A stretch of 64,000 bases of DNA from Liolophura sinensis. Lineage: Eukaryota; Mollusca; Polyplacophora; Chitonida; Chitonidae. The notes under the pieces are model-generated. The model saw only the letters and a list, made by a program, of their open reading frames with translations. It had not been told where the DNA came from and ran no database searches. Shown here in pieces: positions 25,363 to 36,884 of this stretch (position 1 is the stretch's first letter; every line of letters starts with the position of its first letter). The stretch spans positions 6,147,501 to 6,211,500 of the forward strand of contig NC_088303.1 in the NCBI RefSeq assembly GCF_032854445.1, written 5' to 3'. The translations under genes were made by a program, and so were the position numbers.

Positions 25363-25517
25363 CTGGCGATGTCTTTGACAGGCAGGTATATTTGGGTTTC
25401 CGCAAGTGTAATAAAGCGGGAAAATCGGTACAGAATTGAACTTTGCAGCGATTACTCCGACGAACAGAGGAATTCGGGCGTTCCTGTCCTCCTCCTGAAA
25501 TTCCCAAAGTGCCATAC
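25363..25517 (-). CDS. Candidate exon, unrecognised
   Basis: The minus strand is open from a possible acceptor (AAATTTAG|GT, weak pyrimidine tract) at 25518, or from an ATG at 25513-25515, to a good donor CAG|GTATG at 25363/25362. The 51-codon stretch starts MALWEFQEEDRNARIPLF and ends CGNPNIPACQRHRQ, with strongly coding-like codons. The + strand is also open here (25312-25521), so the strand is not certain. No family recognised. Confidence 0.3.
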
Positions 25518-25877
25518 CTAAATTTATTGTACACCTTTGCATATCTTTTAACGTTGTGGCGATCGTGCCGATTATAGCACGTGTCAATTAGCAAGGTACA
25601 TATTGCACTTCGTCGTTAATTGACACTGCGTCTATCTTGAGCTATCACAATAAAATACTACGGGTTTTACAATCTTGAACTTCTGTCTAATTTCTCGTTT
25701 ATAGTGAATTCTGTATATCTAAATTTTGTTTCACAGTTGAAAGAATTGGTGTTTGGTGAATAATGAATAGATTGTTGAATGATTACTGACTGATTTGAAC
25801 TTGTTCGCTAGCTCGTTCACTCTTTGACATCACACAAGAAATAGAACTCGATCCATATTCAGGCAATAACCTTTGAA

Positions 25878-25945
25878 CCGATCGCGGTGGCGCATGGATA
25901 AAGCATGCAGGGCGTAAGCTGTACATTCGGGGCTCATTCCCGAGT
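25878..25945 (+). mobile_element. tRNA-like SINE head relic
   Basis: GGTGGCGCATGGATAAAGC resembles an A box region (TRGCNNAGTGG) and CGGGGCTCATTCCCG a diverged B box. No cloverleaf can be completed, so this is a SINE head remnant rather than a tRNA gene. It is a different head from the two SINE families above. Confidence 0.45.
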
Positions 25946-27314
25946 AGAATCATATCTAAGATACAAAAATTAGTAGCCTTAGTATTTTCATGATAGATTC
26001 AGGAAAGGAATACACAATATACTCGTCGTCTCGGCGTCAGCCTAATGTAACTGGGTGGATGTGAATGAAATGTTGTTAAAAGCAACCTAAAACAATAAAG
26101 CAAACAACCTGAGTGGTGATTACAGGCAGCAGGAAAGTAAATGGTACCATGTTTACAAAATTTTCATGATGGATTAAGCAAATTGCAATGCACTTTGGAC
26201 TTAGGTTCAGGCTGTTTGCTTGCTTTTAAAGTATCAATATTAATACCTTATGCTGACAAAGATTCCTTGCCCGCACGTTAAATTGAGAATGCATTTAGCC
26301 TAAGCTAATAAAATTACGCAACGACATAGCGATTCGTTTCAAGTTAATCCTAGCGCTAACAGCCCTGTAAACCAGACTCTGCTCGTCAATTGATTAACAG
26401 TCGTGTTCCATGATGACGTTACTTTGCCAACCCTGGAGTTTAATGACAATCATTTTATTAAGGCTTACATTTTCGCTTACCTTCAATAGCGTGGTACGTG
26501 AGAACCCAATTACCTGCTGTTGAAAGGCAGGGTTTGTTAGTTTCATCGGCACCCAGATACATTGGCAACTAGATGAGGTCGCCTTTCCATCTCATTAAAA
26601 CGTGTATTTGACTTTATAATAGTGCTTAAGGGAACGCGGAAGGAAAAGAAACCCGTCAGTGGACTGCCTACCGTTCATTTTATTCTCTGGCCCTGTAAAG
26701 AAGACGATTGAAAAAGAAAACATGAAATTACATTAACGTAGCTTCTTTTGCTCTTATAGCTAAATTCGAACCTAAGTTCGAATCTTATGTGAGACGAACC
26801 CCGGCAAATAATATTGTGCTTTCGTAAGTATTACCATAACATATGTGTTAATCTCGCACACGCTTTTCGGTACAAAACTTGCTTCCTCCACAGTCTCCAA
26901 ACTATTTATACCTGCCTGAAACATTCTTTCAATATATGGGTATATAAGCATGCATTAAAGTCATCTTTCAGCTGTTTCATCTTCCACACTGTGCAATAGT
27001 TTTTTTTATCTCTTTTTTTCCTGTGTTGACAGAAAACTTGAAACTTGAAATCGAGGACACGTTTCATATCTTATTCATGCAAGATTAATAACATATCAGC
27101 CCCCTGGCATCACCCTACACCAACGCTGTATACCTGCCTGTCACCACAGACAGTAGCGCGTTTTGTCAACAATTAGGTAACAGGAGCCTTTTTAGAAGAC
27201 GTCTTGTAGTCCATATGCAATAATCTATTGTTTACGGTCGTTGTCCAGGGCAAGCTCCTCCGTCAGATCTGCTTTTGGTAACCGGAAACTAATTACGCCG
27301 GCATAACTAGGCAA
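25946..27314. other. Unique sequence, possibly regulatory
   Basis: No gene. Around 26270-26600 the sequence is non-repetitive with several homeodomain-like cores (GTCAATTGATTAACAG, TTTTATTAAGG), which would fit a conserved non-coding element. Only cross-species alignment could tell. Confidence 0.3.
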
Positions 27315-27347
27315 GGGGAAGCGGGAGGGGGAAGGGGGAGAGGGGGG
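27315..27347 (+). other. G-quadruplex motif
   Basis: Five G runs (GGGG, GGG, GGGGG, GGGGG, GGGGGG) separated by loops AAGC, A, AA and AGA on the + strand. This exceeds the usual G3+N1-7 rule and lies in a GC-richer, non-repetitive stretch. Confidence 0.8.
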
Positions 27348-28459
27348 ATTTCATCGAAAGCACACGAGGACAGCAGGCTGACAATCACAAGAGCCGAGAA
27401 GAAAGTGTAGGGTATTGGATGACGTCTGGGTGACAGATCACAGCGGCGGAGAGATCTGGTATCCTAACCTTGCCTACTGTCCCCATCAGCTATTGCTCAC
27501 GATTGCCTGACGTTCTCGACTATCGATCCCCATAAAACATTCACCGTATTTGTCTGAGGGTCGAGAATAAAAGCGTCCACTCGACCCAATCGGTCTTTTT
27601 CACTTTTGGTTAGCAAATAATACATATTCCTGTCGTCTGCGTTTTGCATGTCCTTGTCTATGTGACGAATGTTTCAAGTATATAAGATTAATTTTCTATT
27701 CTTGAGCGTTTCAGCGCTTGTACCCTGCTTGAAGGCTGGTGGGCGCCAAGATTTTTTTGATTTTACCTGATTAAAATTATGAACGCATGGGCTGAAATAC
27801 GTATTACATTGACTTACTTGGCGGTGCGTATCATTCCTGCAGTCATTTCTGGGAATTCCAGGCCACAATTTCTCTTGGGTATCTCATCTCAGGTGCGGAC
27901 ACGCGGAATACCGTATTGTGTATTCCGAAGACCTGGATTAACTACAGAATCGCCATGGTCACAAGAGGACGCCTGGTTTCATACTGTGTGATTCATGTTC
28001 CTCTAGTACATAATCTCTAGTTGAATGTCAATTGTGCGGTCATTTTAATAAGGTAAACGTACCATGTTTGTGGTGACACGTACTGGGGCAAGGCATCATT
28101 GATCTGCATTCTTGCCACGAGGTAAGATTTAAATCTTAACATAGCGGCAACAGTTAAGACAAGGTCTTTTCATGGATGCATCTATAGTTTTATTAAACAG
28201 CTGCGGTCAAGTGGTGCGTTGCAGGCAGCTTTAAAAACAGGTCGCCGGCAAATCTTTCCACCCCATTTACCTGGGGTGAGACCCGCTTTGCGCCCTCTCG
28301 CACACGACGCGGCAGCCAGACGTCACGCAATCAATATCCTATTGCTTTTACTCTTCCAATAAATAACTGACATTATACAAGGACTCTCGTGGTTTAACGA
28401 CGGCACGAACAACTGTTAACAAAATTCTTTGCTAATTATTGTCCGGGGTTTCCTGTGCC
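27348..28459. other. Unique sequence, no gene assigned
   Basis: GC-richer than average, with motifs such as GATGACGTCTGG and GACGTCACGCAATC. It may be regulatory; no exon supported. Confidence 0.3.
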
Positions 28460-28660
28460 TTAGGCTTTTGCATTCATCTTGGAATCTGATTTCTTACGCC
28501 TAGTTATTCGGACGCTGTTGCTTTCATTAGCACCCCGTAGCTGTAATTTTCCCTCAGCAGGGATTGGCATCGTACAGCGAACAGATTCCGGACAGGAAGT
28601 AATAAAGGCGGTATTGTCCAGAACAGCAAGCCGCACAATAGACGCTGTCCCGTGGTTGAC
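28460..28660 (-). CDS. Candidate terminal exon, unrecognised
   Basis: The minus strand is open for about 67 codons to a TAA at 28460-28462, ending in a basic, Ser/Lys-rich tail (RRKKSDSKMNAKA). Codons look coding. A weak acceptor (ACGGGACAG) lies near 28650. The + strand is also open (28479-28730), so the call is tentative; no family recognised. Confidence 0.28.
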   Translation of the reverse strand, partial: VNHGTASIVRLAVLDNTAFITSCPESVRCTMPIPAEGKLQLRGANESNSVRITRRKKSDSKMNAKA

Positions 28661-29205
28661 AAGAAACTCACTTGTCACTATACTGGCTTGTCACCCAGCA
28701 CTGTCGCCAAATCAAATGTATAGGTTTTAGTGCGCATCAAATGACGTGGTAGAAAATTTACCTAATCTAACCTTGTGAGGCTAAAGATGCCATTATCCGA
28801 GGGGCAGCTAATCATCGGAGCTGATGCGTTTAGCTACCTGGCTACCTTACCTTGGTATATTTAGAGGAAGCTGATTTTTTCCTTTTGGGGAGGGAGCTAT
28901 TAATGCCCCTCCCAAAGAAAAAAAGAAAATTAGGCATTAGTCAGCAATGACCAGAATTCGTGAGTTTTTTTCTTAGTATTTAGTGTTTCTGTGCATGGGG
29001 AATGAGATGCTGACGGAATACAGAAAGAGGTCCAAATTGCAGTATATATATAAAAAAGATGCAGTGTTGTAGCATGGCAGTCTTTGTGTACCGGATAAGT
29101 GTTTTACGAGCACACAACAACGAAAAATGTGACAACTGCGAACAGGAGCAAAAAGAGCACTTTTTTGACCGTATTAAAGGTGGGGCTGAGTTTTACAGGT
29201 TACAC
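28661..29205. other. No gene seen
   Basis: Unique sequence with short A-rich and T-rich runs. Confidence 0.4.
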
Positions 29206-29286
29206 ATTACCGTAAGTTACCCATCACCATAAATTATCCATTACCGCAAGTTACCCATTACCGTAAATTACCCAGTACCGTAAACA
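29206..29286. repeat. Short tandem repeat, about 18-bp unit, 4-5 copies
   Basis: Repeated ATTACCGTAAGTTACCC-type units with small differences (CCATAAATTATCC, CCGTAAATTACCC). Confidence 0.85.
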
Positions 29287-31472
29287 TACCGTCATCAATA
29301 AATGTGTGAAGAAATCTATAGGACCTCAGTTCTCTAGGCAAATCTTGGAAAATAGGGCGACTCACCCAGAGTTCTGTGTTTGGGGCCCGATGAACAAAAT
29401 AGGAACTTTAGGGTCTCTGGCGATGTTACTTCTGCTGTAAGTAAATACATGAAAAATAGCTTAAACATAATGTATAAACTATACATTGTAATTTTGAAAC
29501 TGGAAATGATTTCCGTTCTTTTAGCCGAAATTCGTCTCGCTTTCTTTTTTGATTTTGGATGTTACCATTCTCGAGCTGAAAGCCAACATTGGCTCTTGCG
29601 TCCTCTCTCGAAACTATCTCTGAAGTTTGTGCTGTTTTACCGAGTTTTAAAATGTCTGCTTTTGTTTGATTGTAGATGTTCTTGTTAGCGCAACGAAAAC
29701 TGCTTCAACGCTTTAACATGTTCTTGCCAAGATAAGGTCGCACTTTTGCCGATGTGGCGTTTGGTCGAATTCATTCCTTCACTCATTCATTTATTCAGTC
29801 GTGTAATCAAGCATTGGTCTTAATTGTCAGCTTAGGGCTTAAGTTGATTAGTTATTCTGTTTTTTGTTCTCAAGTCACAGGAAGTAAGCATCCTTGATAA
29901 ATATTGATTTTGCTGCAATTGTGTCTGTTTGCCGATGTGAGGCGTGATCGGATGAAATCGATCAAGTAATGTTATCTCTGGCAAATGCGCTTGGATCTTG
30001 AGTATCGCACTTCAGTCAGATGTTTATCGAAATTTTTTCTTTTAAAAATATCTTTGAAGTGCAGTGATATACTTTTTCTCTGTAGATAGCGTTGAAAGAG
30101 ATGTATTGTGGTAGAAACAGATTTAGAACATATAAGCTAAAAAAAGCACAGTTATAAATTAACAAGGCATATGTTTTCTTAGAGCTGGGTGCGGAAGCTA
30201 TTTCAGCTTACGTTGCTGTCGTCATGTAAACGAGACATTTCATCCAGAGGATTGATTTTATAAACGAGTGACGTTATTTTGATAGAAAACATTGTGATCT
30301 GGTGGGGCTTTGTATCAGCGACATCAGGAGAACCTGTCTCCGGGCAAGACTATATCCTAAGATAACATCACCAACTGATTAACGCGGAACGGATGAAACG
30401 ATCGGAGGCCGAAAGGGACATGAAATACTTTAATCTAAACAAACGTAGGTTGTTCTAACCGTAGTAACAACTGTATCCTCAAGGCAAATAGTGGAATATA
30501 ATATGGACGCTGTTAATGACACCGTGGAAGGAATCATTTTGAAAGTCGTGCATAGAAGCTCGAGTATCGACTTCATGGTGTTTGATAACGTTGCACCATT
30601 TACACATACAATTTTGATTGGAACTGGTGGTAGGAAGGCTTTTTTGTTTACTATTATCTTTGCTGTTGCCGTGAATGTCATTAGGGTTATGACTGGGGTT
30701 TAATGAATAAGTATATTGTAATCCCTGAAATACAGTGCGACTTTTTCTAATTAAATATCTCCTTATAAAATAACACATCTGTGTGAACAGATGAAACTAT
30801 GTCGGTGAGCAGCTGGGAATCAGTTTAGAAGATTCGGGGCAATGTTGTAGTCGACAAATGTAATGAGGATAGCCCTGGGCGAACAGTCTGCTTACGTCTG
30901 AAGCGGAATAGGAGGGAAATGTCTACAAACATGTCTCAAACATGCAGACTTCCACATATTGTGTCAAAAACCTTTCATGAAAAACGTTTACTGTCCTGCA
31001 CGAAGACAGAACTAACTTCCATTGGCTCAGCGGTTTAAGAGTTCTTCACTCATTACCACTTCAAGGAGGTGACGACAGCGCATTAGCATGGGGAAATGGA
31101 AGAGTAGATAAATGGGGTTCGTGGTTTTAGCGAGTTTCGGGATTTTGCAAAAAGTATTCAACATGCCACTTCTGTGACTGCGGTTTAAAAACATCAAGGA
31201 AAGAAATAAAGGTTAATAAAAACACATAGATTTTTATAGCGCTGATCAGAAGATGCAGAAAAATGAATAACACGTTAATGAATACGTGTTTTTCTTTATA
31301 CATGGTGAATACATGTTACAAAGCACTTCGCAATGGTTTGAAGATTAATAAGTATCCCTCTGGGAGACATTTCAATTCCAAATGCCTGAAAACTCAAAAA
31401 GAAACATATTGGAGCTAGATGTCCTTGATAGAGAATGTTCCCGTGATATTACCTTACCGCATTATTGAGTCC
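29287..31472. other. Unique sequence; ambiguous ORF cluster at 30430-30778
   Basis: Three overlapping frames of 70-99 codons on both strands occupy 30430-30778. None has a recognisable motif, so no gene is called. The rest is AT-rich and featureless. Confidence 0.35.
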
Positions 31473-31673
31473 TAGCTCTCGTCGCCAAATCATCTGGTGG
31501 CGTGCCTTGAATCGATTCAGGAGAGATACTGTCAATCGCCGCCAAATGAAAAAGGAAATACTAGAGCAAGAGATGTTATTACTGATGACTGTAGTATTAA
31601 AATCTATTCTAAGATCTTTGCATATTGAAGACTTAGCTGAAGATATGAGTCTTTTCACAAAGACATATTTTTA
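31473..31673 (+). CDS. Candidate terminal exon, helical, unrecognised
   Basis: A + frame follows a possible acceptor (TTGAGTCCTAG at 31473/31474) and ends at a TAA at 31671-31673. It is Arg-rich at first (SSRRQIIWWRALNRFRR), then strongly amphipathic and Glu/Leu-rich (KKEILEQEMLLLM). It lies about 750 bp upstream of the receptor gene on the same strand and, having its own stop, would belong to a different gene. A diverged transposase N-terminus is another possibility. Confidence 0.3.
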
Positions 31674-32418
31674 AAGGACACGTCAGTATCATACAAATGG
31701 GCGTTGTTGTGCTGTTACCTTTCTTGGACTAAGTGTTTACGGCCAGCAAATGCTACATCTGTGTAATTCTTGTTCTAGTGCACGCATTGGATCTTTTCCT
31801 GGTGGCAACGGGCACTCCAGTCATGCTCTAGCGAAGGCCTATCAAACGGTTAGATTTGATTAAGGTAAGGTCGATAGGCCCTACGTAGTGTACAATCAAG
31901 GTTACCCTGCTCAGCTATGCCTGGTGACTTCACGTTTCTCCTTTTGTTGTTTGCAGGTGGAAGAGCAGAGTGGCTTCGATTGCATGTGAAGTGATCTAGG
32001 AGACATCTTCGTGCTTTCTAATCGGCTCTCCGTTTTTGCAATTTGACAACAGAATAACGCCTAACTCGAGGCTAGCCGTTCCCGACTCCACGTGGGCGAT
32101 GCAGTGGAACGTCCCGATGCGACGGAATGAACATGAGTCTTAGGTAATTTTCTGCTGGCAACATCCTAAAGAGCATTTGTTCCAAAGGGTGTAGCAATGT
32201 TACTTGTTTATCTACCTCGGATTCCAGGTGCTGTGAATCCGCTTGGGCCACAGGGACACTTCGCTAAAGGACTGACGTCAGGTGCCTACCTGATGATGAA
32301 TAATGCTCGTGAATAAAATCAGTGAAAGCCGTTATCTTTGAAAAAAAAAGTGTCTTATACAGAGAATAGCTTCCACAAATTCTAATATGTTTTTGTGCTT
32401 ACCGGAATTCCTTGAGGC
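31674..32418 (+). promoter_or_regulatory. Upstream region of the GPR158-like gene
   Basis: No coding signal. A perfect CRE palindrome TGACGTCA lies at 32273-32280, 139 bp before the presumed start codon, and could be a cAMP/CREB-responsive promoter element. No TATA box is obvious. Promoter function is inferred from position only. Confidence 0.3.
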
Positions 32419-33047
32419 ATGGCCTTGGGTTTGCTGATCGTGCTAGGTCTTTTATTTGACCCTGGTACAAGTGGCCTGAATGGGACGACAGAGGTGGGTG
32501 TCCGCGAGGTGGAGTACGAGATCAGTACGGGCAAAGCGGAAACCCCACCGGTTAGGCGAGTGCAAGATGTTGGTCTCCTCCTTTTTGGAACAGGTTGAGA
32601 AGTACGAAAAAAACAAAGACAACTGCACTGCAGGAGTGGCTGTTAATCTAGGACCAGGGGTGGTCAAACACGGTATTCAGAGGTTCAAAAAACAGGCCTT
32701 AGTAGCGGTAAATAGAGCAAATTTGCTCACTCGGATATGGATGCAGTACGATAAAGAGCCAGAGATTCTCCGGTCGGAATACCTGTTTTATTCTCTTGTA
32801 CGTAATATGGTTGAGGGTGACCCAGATATATTCGCCGCGGGGAATTGCTACGATAAGTACGAGTTTAAGGATTACCACCTATTTTGTCCTTTCTCTTATC
32901 GCTTACGGGACGGCAGGATTATTGTGAAGGATTTATCCTTGGAATATCAATATTTGGACAGTACATCAGAGTTCTTCTTCCGTGCAAGAGAGAAGGCTTA
33001 CACCATTGAGGAAAAAATGAAACAAGGGAACTTTTCGTATCTCAAAG
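32419..33047 (+). CDS. GPR158: GPR158/GPR179-like class C orphan GPCR, N-terminal exon(s): signal peptide and start of Cache ectodomain
   Basis: Family members are seven-pass membrane receptors with an extracellular Cache domain; vertebrate GPR158 responds to glycine and recruits RGS7-Gbeta5, and Drosophila Smog is a homologue. ATG 32419 opens a signal-peptide-like MALGLLIVLGLLFDPGTSG and an NGT glycosylation site. From 32594 another frame reads VEKYEKNKDNCTAG, then RANLLTRIW, EYLFYSLVRNMVEGDP, YHLFCPFSYR and KDLSLEYQYLDSTSEFFFRA, the conserved helical lead-in and first Cache strands with their cysteines. The coding part ends AAAG|GTAAGTG at 33047. The two frames differ; a 100-bp GT-AG intron (32494-32593, donor GTGGGT, acceptor CTCCTCCTTTTTGGAACAG) joins them in phase. 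Otherwise a 1-bp shift must be assumed. The transmembrane exons were not found and probably lie beyond the window. The symbol marks the family, not a proven orthologue. Confidence 0.78.
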
Positions 33048-33053
33048 GTAAGT
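33048..33053 (+). other. Splice donor of the receptor exon
   Basis: GTAAGT, the consensus donor, directly follows ...CTCAAAG. It interrupts a codon after its first base (phase 1). The frame reaches a stop at 33068-33070 if not spliced. Confidence 0.8.
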
Positions 33054-33544
33054 GTCCTGTGAATGGGTGAATGAGATGATTCGAGTTACACTGTCGCTGC
33101 CACAACATCCATGGCTAAGCATAACGTGCAGTTGGAAGCAAAAGAGAAATCTCCATAATTATCGTCGTTCCTTAAGGCATTGGATTGTGCAATTGAGTTT
33201 GAGATATCAGAAGAAAGAGTAATAAAAATAATAATAAATAAATAAACTGATTATGGCAGGCACACTAAGGTAATGTTGCATTATGTCTTGAATGAGTAAT
33301 TATTTAATTTATTAAAGTGCATTAATTTAAAACAGTTGTTTAAATTCCCCGAGACGAATAAATGCATGGTCCCCAGCCAGTTCTGATTCAACACATATCA
33401 GATTTTAAAAGTGTTTGAGGTTTTTTTTGAGTATTTTTTGATAGTTGCATATACATTTATCCACTGGAATAATATTAGAATAAGACAAAACGTGAACAGT
33501 CCAAAAATATCGTGAATCTATAAATCAACATTTTGTCGTAAAAT
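33054..33544. other. Start of a presumed large intron
   Basis: AT-rich, non-coding sequence with AATAAATAA runs near 33225-33245. Confidence 0.5.
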
Positions 33545-35010
33545 TTGGTAACGCCTGTATATCTGATGGAATCAACATCATTATAGGGTATTTGGTAACA
33601 TCTGTATGTCTGATGGAATCAACATCATTATAGGGTACTTGGTAACGTCTGTATGTCTGATGGAATCAACAACATTATAGGGCACTTGGTAACGTTCGTA
33701 TCTCTCACTGCTTTTTCGTACTTCAAAATTATTATAGGCTACTTGGTAACGTCTGTATGCCTCGTAGAATCAACATTATTATAGGGTACTTGGTAACGTC
33801 TGTATGTCTGATGGAATCAACATCATTATAGGGTACTTGGTAACGTCTGTATGTCTGATGGAATCAACATCATTATAGGGTACTTAGTAACGTCTGTATG
33901 TCTGATGGAATCAACATCATTATAGGGTACTTAGTAACGTCTGTATGTCTGATGGAATCAACATCATTATAGGGTACTTAGTAACGTCTGTATGTCTGAT
34001 GGAATCAACATCATTATAGGGTACTTAGTAACGTCTGTATGTCTGATGGAATCAACATCATTATAGGGTACTTGGTAACGTCTGTATGTCTGATAGAATC
34101 GACATCATTATAGGGTACTTGGTAACGTCTGTATGTCTGATGGAATCGACATCATTATAGGGTACTTGGTAACGTCTGTATGTCTGATGGAATCGACATC
34201 ATTATAGGGTACTTGATAACGTCTGTATGTCTGATGGAATCAACATTATTATAAGGTACTTGGTAACGTCTGTATGTCTGATGGAATCGACATCATTATA
34301 GGGTACTTGGTAACGTCTGTATGTCTGATGGAATCAACATTATTATAAGGTACTTAGTAACGTCTGTATGTCTGATGGAATCAACATCATTATAGGGTAC
34401 TTGGTAACGTCTGTATGTCCGATGGAATCAACATCATTATAGGGTACTTGGTAACGTCTGTATGTCTGATGGAATCAACATCATTATAGGGTACTTAGTA
34501 ACGTCTGTATGTCTGATGGAATCAACATCATTATAGGGTACTTGGTAACGTCTGTATGTCTGATGGAATCGACATCATTATAGGGTACTTGATAACGTCT
34601 GTATGTCTGATGGAATCAACATTATTATAAGGTACTTGGTAACGTCTGTATGTCTGATGGAATCAACATCATTATAGGGTACTTGATAACGTCTGTATGT
34701 CTGATGGAATCGACATCATTATAGGGTACTTCGTAACGTCTGTATGTCTGATGGAATCAACATTATTATAAGGTACTTGGTAACGTCTGTATGGCTGATA
34801 GAATCAACATCATTATAGGGTACTTGGTAACGTCTGTATGGCTGATGGAATCGACATCATTATAGGGTATTTGGTAACGCTCGTATGTCTCACTGCCTTT
34901 CCGTACTTCAACATTATTATAGGGTACTTCGTAACGTATGTATGTCTGACGGAATCAACATCATTATAGGGCACTTGGTAACGTCTGTATGTGTTATGGA
35001 ATCAAAATTG
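33545..35010. repeat. 47-bp satellite, about 31 copies
   Basis: Unit GGTACTTGGTAACGTCTGTA, TGTCTGATGGAATCAACATC, ATTATAG. Most copies are over 90% alike, with recurring variants (CAACATC/CGACATC, TTGG/TTAG). Degraded units occur at both edges (for example 33695-33735 and 34880-34915), the usual pattern of unequal exchange being most active in the middle. It lies just after the receptor exon, probably inside its intron. Confidence 0.96.
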
Positions 35011-36284
35011 TTGCATTTTGCATAATAACCATGTTAGGGCCTCACGCCGGGGAGAAATTCTGCAAAACACCACCGCCCACATGCCGATGACATCATTTTG
35101 ATATGAACATCCTGGAATGAGCACTATTTAACCGTTTGAGTACATAAGTATAGAGCAATCCTGAGCAAATAGAAGACATTTCGACCTAATGTTAAAATCT
35201 CGCCAACCTAATGTTTACAGTGTGTAGCCCGCCTATGCATGGCCCAGCGGTCTATTTACATTTAGAACATGGGCTGAACCATGCCAATCAATTCGTCTGC
35301 TTTCTGACAAACAATTGCACAATTTTTGTTTGTAGTGCGCTGATCGTCAGTTTTAATAGCATTCGATTGTCAAGTTTAATCCCGTTCCAGGCCCACGCCT
35401 TGTTCCTGTGAATTTAAAAGCATTATCCACTGAGAAAGAACTTTCCAGCTTTCCTCTCAAATGGAAGTGTCTATTTTCTTACTTTTAGCATATTTAACGA
35501 AATATGTTTGTTTAATTTACTTGTTTCTGAAAAATTGCTGGAGCACACATATTTTATCATTTTGATGAAAACTCTTAGTAACTTCTGAGGGTGTACGGAA
35601 AAACGAGGAAGTGCACACAAGGAGGTGTAAACTGTAAAAAAAGTAACAAACAATCACTTTGTCTTTTATTGCGACACTTGTCAGTGGGCAATTATTTTGA
35701 ATTTGCATTCCATTACAGTCGCTTTGAATACAACTAACCACCCCTATTTAAGAAAGGCAGTTTTTATATGACTATTCCAAGTGTGCTTTTGACGTGATCG
35801 TTGATTTCATTTTGGATAATTATTTCAAGTGAGAATTTCCTATTATTTAATGCAATCACCTCTGGCAAGTATGAAGAAACAAATCTTTTTCAGTAGGAAA
35901 TTGCCAATTACAATTCCATGCTTAAAGAGAATGGCACTAAGTGGGACCGACATATTACCACTGACACCTGACAGTCTTCAGGATGTAACGGATGACCCAA
36001 GAACCTCCTTTTTGTCTTTGTCTCATTTAAGGTATCTTTCTACATTTCTTTCTTTTTGAACAATGTTTTTAGAACGATTTGTCTTTTTCTGCCCTAAGGT
36101 CACCTTGCCATTTTTTTGTTTCTCTGTTTATAAGCGTTTTTATGGCTGTCGTATTTTTCTCGTCACAGTTGCACTTTTATTTGCAGTGTGAAATTACCGG
36201 CTGTTATAGCCAATTTCAGCGGATTCAATACTGGCAACTTTTAGTAAGTAAATAGTGAACAGCCGAGATCTGATCGTACTATTA
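35011..36284. other. No gene seen
   Basis: AT-rich, probably intronic. Small overlapping frames only. Confidence 0.45.
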
Positions 36285-36660
36285 TACTAATTGGCATTCA
36301 TGTGTAATAAATACATTAAAGAACGAGTCAGTATTATAACTGCTACAGAAATTGGTAACCGCATGTAATAAATATTAAACAACAGATAACTGGTGGTAAT
36401 CTCATAGTAACCTGGTACCGCGTCTAGAGGGCATAACCAACAATGGATCACCGATGTTGGGCTAACAGTTTTAATGAACAATAACCACGCGTAAAAAATA
36501 CACTGAATAACTGATGGTATGTGTACGTTTACAGATAGCGGGGTATGAGTTGCCATGTGCAATAGTGAACAAATCATTGACACGGCAAATTGATTACATA
36601 ACCACGTGTGTCCAAGTGTGATAAAGAGCAAATAACGAATTTATGATAGTAATCAAGGTT
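36285..36660. repeat. Highly diverged tandem repeat
   Basis: Recurrent blocks such as GGTAACCGCATGTAATAAAT, AATAACCACGCGTAAAAAAT and CATAACCACGTGTG alternate with AACTGATGGTAAT-like blocks. A 114-codon minus frame (36287-36631) runs through these repeats and is not convincing as a gene. Confidence 0.5.
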
Positions 36661-36884
36661 ATAGAAATGACACACTACGACAAAGCGATAAGCATGCGAC
36701 TGATAATACCAAGCCGATTTATCTATCCAGAAATCTCACAGCCATTATGTAAATATACCATTCTTTGGAACGGAGAAAAATATCAGACCAACAAAGTGAA
36801 AAAAAGAGAGATTTGACTTACTGGAAAAGTTTATGTCATATTTATTTCAAACCTGGAGGAAATGATCACCAGTTTTATCGTGAT

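Noticed and set aside
30430-30778. Overlapping frames of 70-99 codons on both strands
   Set aside because: No recognisable domain, and strand could not be decided; not above chance.
31025-31095. tRNA-like TGGCTCAGCGGTTTAAGAG
   Set aside because: A-box-like only; no B box at the right distance and no acceptor stem pairing.
33545-35010. CRISPR-like regular direct repeats (also 46.5-49.8 kb)
   Set aside because: Units are contiguous with no unique spacers, and the genome is eukaryotic; these are satellites.
36287-36631. 114-codon minus open frame
   Set aside because: Runs through a degraded tandem repeat and has low-complexity hydrophobic composition.
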